This document shows, one piece after another, positions 1-10,243 of a DNA stretch of 48,754 nt. Source of the stretch: Sphingomonadales bacterium. Lineage in GTDB: Bacteria; Pseudomonadota; Alphaproteobacteria; Sphingomonadales; Sphingomonadaceae. Every line of letters begins with the position of its first letter. Within the stretch, counting starts at the first letter, position 1. The notes below the pieces were generated by a model, which was given only the letters and a program-made list of their open reading frames with translations, made no database searches and had not been told where the DNA came from. The stretch covers positions 1-48,754 of the forward strand of contig JANXVZ010000047.1 of assembly GCA_025351405.1 (NCBI GenBank), written 5' to 3'. Both the position numbers and the translations under genes were made by a program.

Positions 1-1246
1 CCGCGGCGGCGCTGGGCGTATCATCCTTCAGCCGCGCCGCCACAGCTTCCGCCGCAGCCAGAACGCGCAGCACGTTGCCGCCCGCCAGCTTGGCGCAATC
101 GGCATCGCTCCAGCCACGACGCAGAAGTTCGGCGATCAACATCGGATAGGTCTGGACGCCCTCCAGCCCGACCGGCGTATCGCCGATGCCATCAAGGTCG
201 CCGCCGATGCCGACATGGTCATGCCCGGCAACCTTGGCGATGTGATCGACGTGATCGGCCACTTCGGCGAGGGTGGCGCGTGGCTTTGGATGAGACCTTT
301 CCCAATCGGCCAACGCCGCCGCAGCCCGATCGGGCTGGCCGATTAACAGGCCGGCGTAGGGCGGCGCATTGTAGCGGGCGCGTTCGGCCGCATGGTCCGC
401 ATCCCAGCGTGCACGCGCGGCCGAGACATAGCCGGGCGCATAGTTGACCATGACAACGCCGCCGTTGGCTGCGAGCAACTTCAGCACATCATCGGGCACG
501 TTGCGCGGGTGATCGACCAGTGCTCGCGCCGACGAATGGGAAAAAATCACTGGCGCCTTCGACACCGCGAGCGCGGCGCGCATCGTGTCGGGCGAGACAT
601 GGCTAAGGTCGACCAGCATGCCGATGCGGTTCATTTCGGCGATGACGACCTTGCCGAACGGCGTCAGCCCGCCATATTTCGGCGTGTCGGTGGCGCTGTC
701 GGCCCAGTCATTGTCCAGAACATGGGTCAGCGTCATATAGCGCGCGCCGAGGGCGTAGAACTGCCGCAACGCCGGCAGCGAGTTGTTGATCTGGCTGCCG
801 CCTTCGACCCCCATCAACGAGGCGATCTTGCCGGCCTTTTCGATGCGGCGGACATCGGCGGCGGTGGCGGCGAGTTCGAAAGTTTCCGGATGGCGCGCCG
901 CGATGCCACGGATGATGTCGATCTGTTCAAGCGTCGCCTGCACCGCCGCTGGCCCGGTGACAGTGGCCGGCACGTACACCGACCAAAATTGCCCGCCGAC
1001 ATGGCCCTGCTTCAGGCGCGGGATATCGGTGTGCAGCGGGTGCTTGAACGTACGCGAATCTGCCGCCAGGTCGACACGCCACCAAGCCTCGCCATAATCC
1101 TCGCGAAGCTGCTCGGCCCAGTCATTGTGGCCATCGATGACCGGCGTCCTCGCAAGTATGGCGTTGGCATGGGCGACATCGGCGGCGGGCGGCGCGGCAA
1201 GCCCCGGCGCTGCGATGGCAACAAGGGCGGTGAGAAGCATGTGCAT
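1..1246 (-). CDS. Membrane dipeptidase, peptidase family M19 (3' end off window)
   Basis: This is a zinc-dependent dipeptidase of the renal dipeptidase family (M19), predicted to be exported and to cleave dipeptides. Reading from ATG at 1246, the N-terminus is a short hydrophobic signal peptide (about residues 1-18). It is followed by the family metal site D-G-H-N-D (H40, D42), the M-G-V-E-G-G glutamate motif (about residue 143), D-L-S-H (about 216) and F-S-H-S-S-A-R (about 236). The frame stays open through base 2, so the last residues and the stop codon lie outside the window. About 415 residues are visible, which is close to full length for the family. It is divergent from the acyl-CoA dehydrogenase and appears unrelated to the photosynthesis genes. 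A second ATG two codons downstream is an equally possible start. Confidence 0.88.
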   Translation of the reverse strand, partial: MHMLLTALVAIAAPGLAAPPAADVAHANAILARTPVIDGHNDWAEQLREDYGEAWWRVDLAADSRTFKHPLHTDIPRLKQGHVGGQFWSVYVPATVTGPAAVQATLEQIDIIRGIAARHPETFELAATAADVRRIEKAGKIASLMGVEGGSQINNSLPALRQFYALGARYMTLTHVLDNDWADSATDTPKYGGLTPFGKVVIAEMNRIGMLVDLSHVSPDTMRAALAVSKAPVIFSHSSARALVDHPRNVPDDVLKLLAANGGVVMVNYAPGYVSAARARWDADHAAERARYNAPPYAGLLIGQPDRAAAALADWERSHPKPRATLAEVADHVDHIAKVAGHDHVGIGGDLDGIGDTPVGLEGVQTYPMLIAELLRRGWSDADCAKLAGGNVLRVLAAAEAVAARLKDDTPSAAA

Positions 1247-1349
1247 GGCAAACTTGTCGCACCTTCACACCCTGGCTTGCAAGACGGGTGGCAAAACCCG
1301 GCGAATTCGGGCTAACGTTCACGTCAACCGGAAACCAGGGGATCATGCC

Positions 1350-2492
1350 ATGCTCGATACGGCCGAACGCGGCGCCTATAGCGCCGACCATGCCGCCTTT
1401 CGCGACACCGTGCGCAAGCTGTTCGACAAGGAGCTTTACCCCAACCTCGACAAGTTCGAGGAGGAAGGCATCGTTTCCAAGCAGTTCTGGCGCGCATGCG
1501 GCGAGAATGGCCTGCTGTGCCCGACGGTGCCCGAGCAATATGGCGGCCTCGGGCTCGATTTCGGCTATAACGCCGTCGTCAACGAGGAGCTTGCCTATGC
1601 CGGGTCGTCGGCGGGCATTACCCTCCAGTCCGACATCGTCGCCGACTACATCGTCGCTTATGGCTCGGAGGAGCAAAAGGCGAAATACCTGCCGCAGATG
1701 ATCTCTGGCGAGCTGATCACCGCGATCGCCATGACCGAGCCGGGCGCCGGATCGGACCTGCAGGGCATCCGCACCACAGCCAAGCGCGACGGCAACCACT
1801 ACGTCATCTCGGGGTCCAAGACCTACATCACCAATGGACAGAATGCCGGGTTGATCATCGTCGTCGCCAAGACCGATCCCGAAAAGGGCGCCAAGGGGAC
1901 CTCGCTGATCCTCGTCGAAGCCAGCGCCGAAGGCTTCGCCCGCGGGCGCAACCTCGACAAGATCGGCCAGAACAGCGCCGACACTTCGGAACTGTTCTTC
2001 AACGAGGTCCGGGTGCCGATGACCGCCTGCCTCGGCGAGGAGAACAAGGGCTTCATCTACCTGATGAGTCAGCTGCCACAGGAACGCCTCGGCATCGCCA
2101 TTTCGGCACAGGCCGGCGCGCAGCGCGCCTTCGATGAAGCGGTCAAGTTCACCAAGGACAGGAAAGCGTTCGGCAAGACCGTGTTCGATTTCCAGAACAC
2201 CCGCTTCACCCTCGCGTCGCTGAAGACCCAGTTGCAGGTCGGTTGGGCGCACATCGACTGGGGCTTGAAGCGCCTGCTCGAAGGCAAGCTTACCGCCGCC
2301 GAAGCATCCGCGGCAAAGCTCTGGCACACCGAAATGCAGGGCGAAGTCGTCGATGCGGCGCTGCAGCTTCACGGCGGCGCCGGATACATGAACGAATACC
2401 CGATCGCGCGGATGTGGCGTGATGCGCGCGTGCAACGCATCTATGGCGGCACGAGCGAGATCATGCGCGAAGTGATCGCCCGCACGATCTGA
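1350..2492 (+). CDS. Acyl-CoA dehydrogenase, long-chain/isovaleryl type
   Basis: A 380-residue FAD flavoprotein that introduces the alpha-beta double bond into acyl-CoA thioesters in fatty-acid or branched-chain amino-acid breakdown. It has the family features in order: an alpha-helical N-domain, the flavin-binding M-T-E-P-G-A-G-S-D stretch, the D-R-K-A-F-G-K segment, and a C-terminal Y-G-G-T-S-E-I motif. In medium-chain enzymes the catalytic glutamate lies in the last motif (Y-E-G-T). Here that position is Gly, and a Glu occurs in Q-E-R-L (E245), where isovaleryl- and long-chain enzymes carry the base. That suggests the long-chain/branched-chain subgroup, but the exact substrate cannot be told. 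The frame is open upstream to 1125. The start at 1350 is chosen because the family N-terminus begins there and the upstream codons overlap the divergent promoter region. Confidence 0.93.
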   Translation: MLDTAERGAYSADHAAFRDTVRKLFDKELYPNLDKFEEEGIVSKQFWRACGENGLLCPTVPEQYGGLGLDFGYNAVVNEELAYAGSSAGITLQSDIVADYIVAYGSEEQKAKYLPQMISGELITAIAMTEPGAGSDLQGIRTTAKRDGNHYVISGSKTYITNGQNAGLIIVVAKTDPEKGAKGTSLILVEASAEGFARGRNLDKIGQNSADTSELFFNEVRVPMTACLGEENKGFIYLMSQLPQERLGIAISAQAGAQRAFDEAVKFTKDRKAFGKTVFDFQNTRFTLASLKTQLQVGWAHIDWGLKRLLEGKLTAAEASAAKLWHTEMQGEVVDAALQLHGGAGYMNEYPIARMWRDARVQRIYGGTSEIMREVIARTI

Positions 2493-2556
2493 GAGGCAGT
2501 CGTCAGGATTCTCCGGCAGTCGTCAACCGCCAGAGGCTTTCAGGACCCGGCCAACC

Positions 2557-2592
2557 AAAAAAAGGCCCGGAGCAGTCTGCTCCGGGCCTTTT
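2557..2592. terminator. Bidirectional Rho-independent terminator
   Basis: A perfect 11-bp stem (2564-2574 pairing with 2578-2588) around a 3-nt loop, preceded by seven A and followed by four T. It lies between the convergent acyl-CoA dehydrogenase gene and pufC, so it can end transcription from both sides. It marks the 3' end of the crtF-bch-puf superoperon. Confidence 0.93.
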
Positions 2593-2610
2593 CATTTGCT
2601 GTGGTCGCGG

Positions 2611-3771
2611 TCAGGCCGCGGGCTTGGCGGGTACCACGGCTGGCGGTGCCGCCATCGCCGTCGTCGCCGGTATCGCAGCGGCGGGCGCCGTGGCTGTGAC
2701 CGGTGCCGCGGCCGGGCTGGTCGGCCCGGAAAGTGCCGGATAATCCTTCAACATATGATAGCCGCCGAGTGGCTTCTGAATGCCCTGGTGGCAGGTGGCG
2801 CAGTTGACCTTTAGCGGGTCACCCGCCGGCCCACGGCGGTTTGCCGGCCAGACGCTGTCGAGCGAGTTGATATAGCTGTTGTTGATCTCGCGAACCATGC
2901 GGATGCCGTACCACGCATTGACCCGGGTCGGCCGCGAGATCGCCCAATTCCCGAACGCCTGGGAATTGTGGCAGAAGCTGCAGTTGACCCCAAGGCTTTG
3001 CGACATGTGCATCATCAGGCCATAGGTCTTTTCAGTCTGCGAGATCGGCACGACATGGCCGGGGTTTCGCAGCTGCCTGGTGTCCTGCACCCGAATCTGT
3101 TCCTGGCCCGAGAGGTAGGAGCTGAACGAGTCATACGGCAGCGACGCATAGGCAACGCTTTGCAATGGCGTATCCTGCCCGTGCTTGTTGCCCTTGATGC
3201 CGCGCGGGTCGGCCACGGCGTTGGACCAGTGGTTGACCGGCACGGCGTTGCCGCGGTGACACGTCCAGCAGGTGACGCCTGCCCCGGCCGGGGCAACCGA
3301 AGCGACGGCCGTGCCGCCGGGGCCGGTTGCCACTTGGGCGAAATGCGGCTTCCAGTTGGCATTGATGTTCTGCGTCATCTGGAACATGCGGCGGGCGACA
3401 ACCTTGGTGTATTTCTCGTCGGACGCCATGTTGGCCGGGTTATGGCAATAGTTGCAGCCCTGTTCGGGCGGTGCGATCCAGGTGGTGATCGCCGCCATGG
3501 TATAGTTGAACTGGTCGGTGCTGATGTCCCCCAGCACCTTGACGTTCTGGTACGTCACCCCGGCGCGTGGGCCTTGCAGCATGTCCGGCGTCAATGGATA
3601 GGGCGGCGGCGGCACCACGCCGGCCTTTTTCATGCCGCTCTTGTCGGTAACCAGTTGCTGGCCGGTCCCGCGCGGGCCGACCTGCTCGACCACCTTGGTG
3701 CCGAATTCGCAGCCGGTAAGGGCGAGAAGCGGTGCCACGATGGCGAGGATCTTGACGAAGTTACCCTTCAT
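2611..3771 (-). CDS. pufC: Reaction-centre tetraheme cytochrome c subunit PufC
   Basis: The periplasmic cytochrome subunit of the type-2 reaction centre, which re-reduces the photo-oxidised special pair. The 386-residue product has four c-type heme sites: C-N-Y-C-H (106-110), C-W-T-C-H (168-172), C-S-F-C-H (264-268) and C-A-T-C-H (324-328). A signal peptide ends in a lipobox (L-A-L-T-G-C, C21), so the protein is probably lipid-anchored. The C-terminal 40 residues are an Ala/Pro/Thr-rich tail. The ATG at 3771 overlaps the pufM stop by four bases (ATGA), which sets the start; the frame runs open upstream inside pufM but that part is shadow sequence. It is the last gene of the puf operon. Many phototrophs lack pufC and use a soluble cytochrome directly; this one has it. 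Confidence 0.97.
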   Translation of the reverse strand: MKGNFVKILAIVAPLLALTGCEFGTKVVEQVGPRGTGQQLVTDKSGMKKAGVVPPPPYPLTPDMLQGPRAGVTYQNVKVLGDISTDQFNYTMAAITTWIAPPEQGCNYCHNPANMASDEKYTKVVARRMFQMTQNINANWKPHFAQVATGPGGTAVASVAPAGAGVTCWTCHRGNAVPVNHWSNAVADPRGIKGNKHGQDTPLQSVAYASLPYDSFSSYLSGQEQIRVQDTRQLRNPGHVVPISQTEKTYGLMMHMSQSLGVNCSFCHNSQAFGNWAISRPTRVNAWYGIRMVREINNSYINSLDSVWPANRRGPAGDPLKVNCATCHQGIQKPLGGYHMLKDYPALSGPTSPAAAPVTATAPAAAIPATTAMAAPPAVVPAKPAA

Positions 3772-4739
3772 TTTGGTGCTCCCGGCAAAACGGCGGGATC
3801 GACGACACCGGTCGAAGGATAGGCTTCGGCATAGTGGTGCTTGACCGCCCATAGATACCAATTGTCCACGACAGTTCCTGTCAACAGGATGCCGATACCC
3901 CCGGTCAATGTGGTCAGCACGGCAAACCACCAGGCCCAGCGATGGATTGATTCCATTGTGGCGTTGAAGCCCATTGTCCAGCGCCAGAACAGCGCAGCGC
4001 GTTCTGACGCAGTGCCGCGGTCGGTGATCTGTTCGATTTCGCGCTCGCCGCCATAACGTCCAACCGCGAGGATCGTGGCGCCGTGCATGGCGAACAACAG
4101 CGTCGATCCATAAAGGAAGGCGATCGAAAGCGCGTGGAACGGGTTGTAGAACAGGTTGCCGTACCGGATCGAGAACGCCGCAGTCCAGTCAAGGTGCGGG
4201 AAGATGCCGAACGGCACCGCCTCCGACCAAGATCCCATCGCCAACGGACGAATGAAGCCGAGCACGAGGTACAGCCAGATGGCGCTGGCAAAGGCCCAGG
4301 CAACATGGGTGCCCATGTTGAGTTCCTTGGCGCGCCGGTAGGTACGCAGCCACCACAACAGGATCGAGGCCGTGAGGAAGGCGCCGGCGATCAGCCACCA
4401 GCCCCCTTCCGCCAGCGGCGGCAGTATCTTGAGGCCATATTTGGCAGGCGGTGGCTCGAGCGCCAGCCAGAACAGTTGGCGGATGAACTGGATGGGACTC
4501 CAGTTGACCGAGGCGAACATGTTGAGGCCGATGATTTCGAAGGCGAGGACGCCACAGATTATCGAGGCAAGCCCCAGCCGGCCAAGATAGAGCGGGCCAA
4601 TCTGCGCCGCGCCCAGCTTGCCCATAAGGTAGCTGTAGCCGCCGGCGGGCGTGCGCGGTTCATTCAACGGCGACAATGGTACGCCGGGTTCGAGAACGCC
4701 GCGAAGCTGAACCTGGGTGAAGATATTCTGGTAAGCCAT
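3768..4739 (-). CDS. pufM: Photosynthetic reaction centre M subunit
   Basis: A 323-residue integral membrane protein that, with PufL, binds the special-pair bacteriochlorophylls, bacteriopheophytins, quinone and iron. The expected ligands fall at the classical numbering: H182 (accessory pigment), H202 (special pair), H219 and H266 (non-heme iron) and E234 (iron) in the G-G-E-R-E-I-E segment. Five membrane helices are visible. The C-terminus extends beyond the last helix, as in species with a bound cytochrome subunit. It starts 13 bases after the pufL stop and overlaps pufC by four bases. Confidence 0.98.
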   Translation of the reverse strand: MAYQNIFTQVQLRGVLEPGVPLSPLNEPRTPAGGYSYLMGKLGAAQIGPLYLGRLGLASIICGVLAFEIIGLNMFASVNWSPIQFIRQLFWLALEPPPAKYGLKILPPLAEGGWWLIAGAFLTASILLWWLRTYRRAKELNMGTHVAWAFASAIWLYLVLGFIRPLAMGSWSEAVPFGIFPHLDWTAAFSIRYGNLFYNPFHALSIAFLYGSTLLFAMHGATILAVGRYGGEREIEQITDRGTASERAALFWRWTMGFNATMESIHRWAWWFAVLTTLTGGIGILLTGTVVDNWYLWAVKHHYAEAYPSTGVVDPAVLPGAPK

Positions 4740-4752
4740 GATCCTGTCCCCC

Positions 4753-5577
4753 TCAGCGCCAGATCGGCAGGTTGAGCCACCAGGTCCACCATTCCGGCCA
4801 CCCGCGTGACCAGAATGGTCCGCTGATGATGATGCAGACGGCGCTCCAGAACGTGGCGTTCAAGGCCAGCAGAAGCCCGACGCGGTGGATGCCCAGCGTG
4901 CCGACCGAATAGCCGATGAGGTCACGAAAGAAGGTGTCCTCATATTCCGGTGACTTGACATCGGTGCCCTTGGCCGGGTTGACCGCCGAAAGCACCAGCG
5001 AACCATGCAGGCCGAGCGCCAGCGCCGTGGTGAAGAAGAAGCTGACTGCCAGCATATGGGCCGGATTGTAATGGAAATGCAGATATTGGTAGCCGGTGTT
5101 GGATACCCAATCGAGATGGCTGAAGATGCCGTATGGAAAGCCGAAGCCCCAAGCGCCCAGCAGCATCGGCCGGATGACGACCAGCGAGACATAGGCGAAG
5201 ATGGCGAAGCCGAATGCCACCGGGACATGATAGCCCATGCCGAGCTTCCGGCAGATTTCCGCCTCGCGCAGCGCCCAGCTGACAAAGGCACCAACCGCAC
5301 AGATCGTGATGATCTGCCACAGCCCACCCTCGCGTAGCGGCGCAAACGCCAGGCCATATTTGATGTCCGGTGGCGCGATCGAGATCAGCCACGGGTTCCA
5401 CGTCGGTCCGATCGCGGCGCCGTAGAAAATCAGTGCCGTGCCAAGCGCAGCAAAGAAGATCGTCGTGACGCCGAAAAAGCCGACGTAAAACGGGCCGACC
5501 CAGAAATCGAAGAGGTCGCCTCCGATGAAGGTGCCCCCGCGAACCCGATATTTTCGTTCAAAACTCAACAGCGCCAT
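4753..5577 (-). CDS. pufL: Photosynthetic reaction centre L subunit
   Basis: A 274-residue partner of PufM in the reaction-centre core. Counting without the initiator Met, His153, His168, His173, His190 and His230 all fall where pigment and iron ligands are known in Rhodobacter sphaeroides. Position L166, next to the special-pair ligand, is His; Asn occupies it in R. sphaeroides. The start at 5577 has a strong AGGAGG-type ribosome site just upstream. A 129-base gap with a GC-rich hairpin separates it from pufA, the usual place where puf mRNA is processed to give more antenna than reaction-centre message. Confidence 0.98.
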   Translation of the reverse strand: MALLSFERKYRVRGGTFIGGDLFDFWVGPFYVGFFGVTTIFFAALGTALIFYGAAIGPTWNPWLISIAPPDIKYGLAFAPLREGGLWQIITICAVGAFVSWALREAEICRKLGMGYHVPVAFGFAIFAYVSLVVIRPMLLGAWGFGFPYGIFSHLDWVSNTGYQYLHFHYNPAHMLAVSFFFTTALALGLHGSLVLSAVNPAKGTDVKSPEYEDTFFRDLIGYSVGTLGIHRVGLLLALNATFWSAVCIIISGPFWSRGWPEWWTWWLNLPIWR

Positions 5578-5629
5578 GGCGCACCTCCTCCCGGGCCGTT
5601 CAAGCGGCGCGGGCCTTTAGCGGGTGGTG

Positions 5630-5665
5630 CGGGCGGGCGAGGCTCGAAACTTCGATCCCCGCCCG
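5630..5665 (-). promoter_or_regulatory. GC-rich hairpin between pufA and pufL (mRNA processing/stability element)
   Basis: An 8-bp perfect stem made only of G and C (5630-5637 with 5658-5665) around a 20-nt loop, in the pufA-pufL spacer. There is no T-run, so it does not look like a simple terminator. In Rhodobacter the pufA-pufL spacer carries hairpins that shield the upstream pufBA message from 3' decay. The same role here is inferred from position. Confidence 0.6.
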
Positions 5666-5706
5666 TCTCGCCTTACCTCGTAAGCAACGCGGAACTGCCG
5701 TGCGTG

Positions 5707-5892
5707 TCAGGCCGGGCTTGCCGGCGCTGCCACAGCGGCAGTCGCAGCCGGTGCGCCCGAAGCGCCGTCCAGCCAGTTGTAGCGATCGGTGCTGAGCAAG
5801 ATGAAGTGAATCAGGATTGCCAGCGCGAACAGGAAGACCGCGAGCGCCGTAAGGACGCGACGCGGATCGAAGGTTTGCCACATTCTCCACAT
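5707..5892 (-). CDS. pufA: Light-harvesting complex 1 alpha polypeptide
   Basis: A 61-residue single-helix antenna protein that forms the LH1 ring around the reaction centre with PufB. It has the short amphipathic N-terminus, a hydrophobic helix with the bacteriochlorophyll ligand His29 in A-L-A-I-L-I-H-F, and the R-Y-N-W-L-D exit motif. The tail is rich in Ala and Pro. A second ATG lies three codons in, but the AAGGAG ribosome site is spaced for the ATG at 5892. It lies 12 bases downstream of pufB. Confidence 0.96.
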   Translation of the reverse strand: MWRMWQTFDPRRVLTALAVFLFALAILIHFILLSTDRYNWLDGASGAPAATAAVAAPASPA

Positions 5893-5904
5893 TGTATCGT
5901 CTCC

Positions 5905-6129
5905 TTACGCGGCAGTACGCGGCGCGCCGGCATCGGCGTGCTGCTGGGTCACTTCGACGGCGGCAAATGCCTTCGATGGCCCGAGCCACGGACGCCATTC
6001 CCAGACGAGGAAGTGGGCGATGATCGCCACAAGCGTAAAGAAGCCCATGCTCATCACGAACAGCTTGTGGAATTCCTTCGCTTCCGCCTCGGTCAGGTAG
6101 GTGCCTGGCCCCATTTTATGATCACTCAT
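5905..6129 (-). CDS. pufB: Light-harvesting complex 1 beta polypeptide
   Basis: A 74-residue single-helix antenna protein. Both conserved histidines are present: H21 in E-F-H-K-L-F near the cytoplasmic face, and the bacteriochlorophyll ligand H39 in [11 protein letters not shown]. The C-terminus carries an extra Ala-rich tail of about 20 residues after the core. A GGAGG ribosome site precedes the ATG at 6129. It is the first puf gene after bchZ. Confidence 0.97.
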   Translation of the reverse strand: MSDHKMGPGTYLTEAEAKEFHKLFVMSMGFFTLVAIIAHFLVWEWRPWLGPSKAFAAVEVTQQHADAGAPRTAA

Positions 6130-6289
6130 GCGTTATCCTCCAGTAAGTCGCCGCACGGGGCCAGGATGGCCTCGCCCGACCGGCGCTTTGCGGCGTTGGA
6201 AACCACCGCAAAGGTGTTGAAGTCCGCGGAGATCGCGGACCAATGACTGCACCCGAAACTCGGAGCGCAATGGGGGTGAAGCGGGCGCA
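6130..6289 (-). other. bchZ-pufB spacer, no pufQ seen
   Basis: The 160 bases between the bchZ stop and pufB would hold pufQ and/or a puf promoter in Rhodobacter. No ORF resembling PufQ is visible, and no TGT-N12-ACA operator was found. Apart from the pufB ribosome site I see nothing definite. In the related operons of R. capsulatus the puf promoter lies inside or near bchZ, so it could lie upstream here too. Confidence 0.5.
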
Positions 6290-7741
6290 TCATGCGGCCT
6301 GCGCTTCGAATAGCTGGGCGGCGGCGGCGAGCCGTGCCCGGGTAACCTGTTTTTCGCCGGCATCGCGCGCGGCACGTTCGGCGGCGTCGCGCAGCCGCTT
6401 GGCGGCGGAAATGCGCACCAGCACCGGTTGCTTGTCAACGAGTGCGTCGAGCTCGGAGCGGGCGTCGTCTTCCCAGCCGACCTGCTCCAGCAACCGCGAC
6501 GGCGTGGCTTCTGCCCGGTCCATCTGGGTCGAGAGCGGGATGATGTTGAACAGGGCGTCGAACAGCGCGTTGCAGACTTCCTGGACAAGGTAGGTGCAGC
6601 CCGAATAGCCCATGTACGGCGTGCCGACATGCCGGCGAATGGCTGCCCCCGGGAAGCTGGCGGGGACATAGATCGAGCGGCTGCCCGCCTCTGCCATGTA
6701 CATGCGCTCATTGTAGCTGCCGAACATGATCAGCGGTGCGTTGGTGCGGATGGCTTCCCGGACCTTGACGTTGTCGGGCTTGACCCCGGCCGACCGGTGA
6801 AAGCTGAAATTGCAGGGCAGCCCCATATCGTCCTCGAGGAACGCCCTTAGCCCGCGCGCATAGGTTTCGGTGGCGACGACGGCAAAGCTCGCGGTGCCGA
6901 AGAAATCCTGGGTGACCGAGCGCCACAGGTCCCACAGCGGTTTGATGGTGGTGTGCTTCTCGCGTTCGATGAAGGGCTCGGCATCGAGTCCGGTGAGTTC
7001 CGCGAGCTTGCGCAGGAACAAGGTCGTCGAATTGAGGCCGATCGGCGCCTGCAGATAGGGACGTTCGAGCGTTTCGCAGAGGCCCCGACCCCATTCGCGG
7101 TACATGCAGACGTTGACCTCGGCATCGGCCAGCCGGCGGATATCGGCAAGGTGTGATCCAAGCGGAAAAACCATGCCGACTTCGGCGCCGATACCCTCGA
7201 TCAGCCGGCGGATCTCGTGGAGATCGCTCGCCATGTTGAAGGCGCCATACATCGGCCCGATGATGTTGACGCGCGGCTTGCTGCCCTCGGGCCGCGGGCG
7301 CAGGGCCGGGACTTTTTTCGGCCCGAACTGCGTCCACAGCCAGGTCAGGGCGCGATCGCCGGCCTGCCACTGGTCTTCGTCGATTGTGCGCGGCAGGAAG
7401 CGCTGGATATTGGTGCCTTCGGGGGTGACCCCGCCGCCGATCATTTCGGCGATCGAGCCGGTGACGACGACGGCGGGAAGGTGGGGGTCGAGGGTCTTCC
7501 AGGCGCGCTTCATGGCGCCTTCGGTGCCGTCGCGGCCGAGTTCCTGTTCGCCGAGGCCGGTGACGACGATCGGCAGCTCGTGCGGCGGCAGGCCGTCGGT
7601 GTAGTGTAGCACCGAAGTGACCGGCAGGTTCTCGCAGCCGACCGGGCCATCGATGATGACCTGCAGGCCCTTGATGGCGGTAAAGGCATAGACCGCGCCC
7701 CAATAGCCGCCGGCCCGATCATGGTCTAAAATCAACGTCAT
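6290..7741 (-). CDS. bchZ: Chlorophyllide a reductase subunit Z
   Basis: A 483-residue NifK-like subunit of chlorophyllide a oxidoreductase, the nitrogenase-like enzyme that reduces ring B to give the bacteriochlorin. It opens with the typical [11 protein letters not shown] segment and has the conserved Cys in P-V-G-C-E-N-L-P, a likely ligand for the 4Fe-4S cluster shared with BchY. The start overlaps the bchY stop as ATGA, so translation is coupled. It is followed by pufB. Confidence 0.97.
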   Translation of the reverse strand: MTLILDHDRAGGYWGAVYAFTAIKGLQVIIDGPVGCENLPVTSVLHYTDGLPPHELPIVVTGLGEQELGRDGTEGAMKRAWKTLDPHLPAVVVTGSIAEMIGGGVTPEGTNIQRFLPRTIDEDQWQAGDRALTWLWTQFGPKKVPALRPRPEGSKPRVNIIGPMYGAFNMASDLHEIRRLIEGIGAEVGMVFPLGSHLADIRRLADAEVNVCMYREWGRGLCETLERPYLQAPIGLNSTTLFLRKLAELTGLDAEPFIEREKHTTIKPLWDLWRSVTQDFFGTASFAVVATETYARGLRAFLEDDMGLPCNFSFHRSAGVKPDNVKVREAIRTNAPLIMFGSYNERMYMAEAGSRSIYVPASFPGAAIRRHVGTPYMGYSGCTYLVQEVCNALFDALFNIIPLSTQMDRAEATPSRLLEQVGWEDDARSELDALVDKQPVLVRISAAKRLRDAAERAARDAGEKQVTRARLAAAAQLFEAQAA

Positions 7742-9255
7742 GACCCGACCGACTCCTCGGCCTTGGCGGCGGCGACCATCTTGGCGGCGTATTTGGCCTT
7801 GAACTGCGGGCGGTCGCTGGGGGTTTCCTCCCAGATCCCGGCTGAATAGCCGGTGCCGACGCCTTCGAAGAAATCGCGCATCGTGTCGAAACGCGCCTTG
7901 TTGGCGAGGGCGCCGTTGATGACCTGGGCAAGGCTGCCGGCACCTGCCGGCCCCATCAGCGGGCGTGCCGAGATGAGGTTGGTAAAATACAGCGCCGGGA
8001 TGGCCTTCTGCTTGGCGTGCTGGACGACAGGCGTCGTGCCGATGGCGAGATCGGGCTGGAACTCGTCGACCGCGGCGAGATCGTTTTCAAGGCTGGCGCG
8101 ATACTGGACGTGGACGCCCTTGGCCATCAGCCATTCGCGGTCGGGATCGGACCATTTGGTGCGCGGGCAGGCCGTGCCGACATAACGGACATCGGCGCCG
8201 CTTTCGACCAGCAACCGCGCCACCAGCAGTTCGGAGCCTTCATAGCCCGAGACGGTGATGCGGCCCTTGATCGGCTTGGCAGCAAGCGCGCCGGCGATGG
8301 CGGGCAGCCATTTGTTCTGCGCGGCGGCGACTTTTTCGGCGGCAATTCCGCAGGCATCGCCAATGGCGGCGAGCCAGGCGGCGGTGCCATCATGGCCGAC
8401 CGGCGCACTGCCGACGACCTTGCGGCCAGCGGCTTCGAATTCGCGAACCGATGCGGTGTAGAATGGATGAATGGCGGCGACGGCAGCGCAATCGAGCGCC
8501 GAATAAAGTTCCCGCCATTCGCGCGTCGGGACCACCGGACCAGCAGCGAGACCCATCGGTTCGAGCAGCATCGAGATACCGACGGGATCGGCCGGGAACA
8601 TCTCGCCTAGAAGAGTTATCGTCGGCAGGCCGGGGCGTTCGGCGGGGGCCGCGACCGGCCCGGCCATGACTTCCTTGCGGGCATAGGCGAGCATGGCGCC
8701 GGCAAGGACATCCTTGGCCTCGGCATGGGTGGGGATGCCGAAGCCGGGGACATCGATGCCGATGACGCGGACGCCGTTGATGACGTCGGGCAACAGTTGC
8801 AGCGGCACGCCGGATGCCGTCGGCACGCACAGATTGGTCACGATGATGGTGTCATACAGCGCCGGGTCAGCGAGCTCCTGGACCGCATCGCGGATATCTT
8901 CGAACAGCTTGCCGGTGACCAGCGACTCCGAATTGAAAGGCACATAACCGACAGTGCGACGTGCGCCGTAGAAGTGCGACGTGAAGGTCAAGCCATAGAC
9001 ACAGCATGCCGAGCCCGACAGCACGGTGGCGGTGCGGCGCATCCGCAAACCGACGCGCAGCGAGCCAAAGGCCGGGCACATCGATTGCGGCTGGTCGTGC
9101 GGACCCTTGGGGTAATCGGCCGCATAGCGATCGAGGATTGCGGACTTGCCGGCCTTGGCCGCCGCGTCGCGCATCGTGTCACCACCGGCATGGCAACCCA
9201 ATTCCTCGGGCGTCGCCGCTGGCTCGAAGCCACCGAGATCAGCCAAGTCAGACAT
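7738..9255 (-). CDS. bchY: Chlorophyllide a reductase subunit Y
   Basis: The 505-residue NifD-like partner of BchZ in chlorophyllide a oxidoreductase. The conserved Cys residues lie in Q-S-M-C-P-A-F-G-S and [11 protein letters not shown] near the N-terminus. ATG at 9255 is preferred over the in-frame ATG 12 codons upstream. It gives the usual N-terminus and an 8-bp overlap with the end of bchX, matching the coupled starts elsewhere in the operon. Confidence 0.96.
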   Translation of the reverse strand: MSDLADLGGFEPAATPEELGCHAGGDTMRDAAAKAGKSAILDRYAADYPKGPHDQPQSMCPAFGSLRVGLRMRRTATVLSGSACCVYGLTFTSHFYGARRTVGYVPFNSESLVTGKLFEDIRDAVQELADPALYDTIIVTNLCVPTASGVPLQLLPDVINGVRVIGIDVPGFGIPTHAEAKDVLAGAMLAYARKEVMAGPVAAPAERPGLPTITLLGEMFPADPVGISMLLEPMGLAAGPVVPTREWRELYSALDCAAVAAIHPFYTASVREFEAAGRKVVGSAPVGHDGTAAWLAAIGDACGIAAEKVAAAQNKWLPAIAGALAAKPIKGRITVSGYEGSELLVARLLVESGADVRYVGTACPRTKWSDPDREWLMAKGVHVQYRASLENDLAAVDEFQPDLAIGTTPVVQHAKQKAIPALYFTNLISARPLMGPAGAGSLAQVINGALANKARFDTMRDFFEGVGTGYSAGIWEETPSDRPQFKAKYAAKMVAAAKAEESVGS

Positions 9256-10243
9256 GGTCGTAGACCACCTCCAGCGACGGCTTTGTTTCAAAGACGCCGC
9301 CGCGCATGTCGGCCTGGCTGGCGGGTTTCAACGTCACCGCGCCGCCGGTTTCCTCGGGCGAGAACAGCCCGAGCAGGCCTTCCGACGTTAGCGGGGTCGG
9401 CCGCACCGGCGGCGCCACCGCGACGTTTTCGGCGAGCTCCTCGAACAGCGAGCCCCATTGGCCATCGGGGGTGCCGATGATCTGGTAATTGGCGGATTTC
9501 TTACGGATATCCTCGTTGGCCGGGATCGAGATCAGCACCGGGATGCCGACCGCCTCGGCAAACGCCTGGGCTTCGCCCGAACCATCGTCCTTGTTGATGA
9601 GGATGCCGGCGACGCCGACATTGCCGCCCATCTTGCGGAAATATTCGACCGCCTTGCAGACATTGTTGGCGACATAAAGCGACTGGAGGTCGTTGCTGCC
9701 GACGACGATGACCTTCTGGCACATGTCGCGGGCGATCGGCAGGCCGAAGCCGCCGCAGACGACGTCGCCGAGGAAATCGAGCAGGACGTAATCGAAGCCC
9801 CATTCATGAAATCCGAGCTTTTCGAGCAGCTCGAAACCATGGATGATGCCGCGACCACCGCAGCCGCGGCCAACCTCGGGCCCGCCCAGCTCCATCGCGA
9901 AGACGCCGTCGCGCTGGAAACACACGTCCTCGATGCGGACTTCCTCGCCGGCGAGCTTTTTCCTGGCGCTGGTCTCGATGATGGTTGGGCATGATTTGCC
10001 ACCGAACAGCAGCGACGTGGTATCGGATTTGGGGTCGCAACCGATGAGCAGCACGCGCTTGCCCTGCTGCGCCATCATGTACGACAGGTTCGACAGCGCA
10101 AAGGATTTGCCGCTACCCCCCTTGCCATAAATGGCGATGACCTGGGTTTCCTTGGTCACTTCGCCGGTGTGGACCGGATCGGGCTCGATCGCCGCCTCTT
10201 CGCGCAGAGCGAGGACTTCGTCGAGAAGGCTGCTTACACTCAC
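9248..10243 (-). CDS. bchX: Chlorophyllide a reductase iron protein subunit X
   Basis: The 331-residue NifH-like ATPase that feeds electrons to BchY/BchZ. It has the P-loop Y-G-K-G-G-S-G-K-S (G40-S47), the G-C-D-P-K-S-D switch, and the two Cys that bridge the inter-subunit 4Fe-4S cluster: C128 in G-R-G-C-G-G and C163 in D-V-V-C-G-G-F. The Ser after the first P-loop Gly-Gly (G-G-S-G, versus G-G-I-G in BchL) separates it from BchL of this same window. The start is GTG at 10243, overlapping the bchC stop by four bases (GTGA). Confidence 0.97.
   Translation of the reverse strand: MSVSSLLDEVLALREEAAIEPDPVHTGEVTKETQVIAIYGKGGSGKSFALSNLSYMMAQQGKRVLLIGCDPKSDTTSLLFGGKSCPTIIETSARKKLAGEEVRIEDVCFQRDGVFAMELGGPEVGRGCGGRGIIHGFELLEKLGFHEWGFDYVLLDFLGDVVCGGFGLPIARDMCQKVIVVGSNDLQSLYVANNVCKAVEYFRKMGGNVGVAGILINKDDGSGEAQAFAEAVGIPVLISIPANEDIRKKSANYQIIGTPDGQWGSLFEELAENVAVAPPVRPTPLTSEGLLGLFSPEETGGAVTLKPASQADMRGGVFETKPSLEVVYDHV

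Noticed and set aside
1122-2435. 437-codon minus-strand frame opposite the acyl-CoA dehydrogenase
   Set aside because: No recognisable domain, and it overlaps both the dehydrogenase gene and the dipeptidase promoter region.
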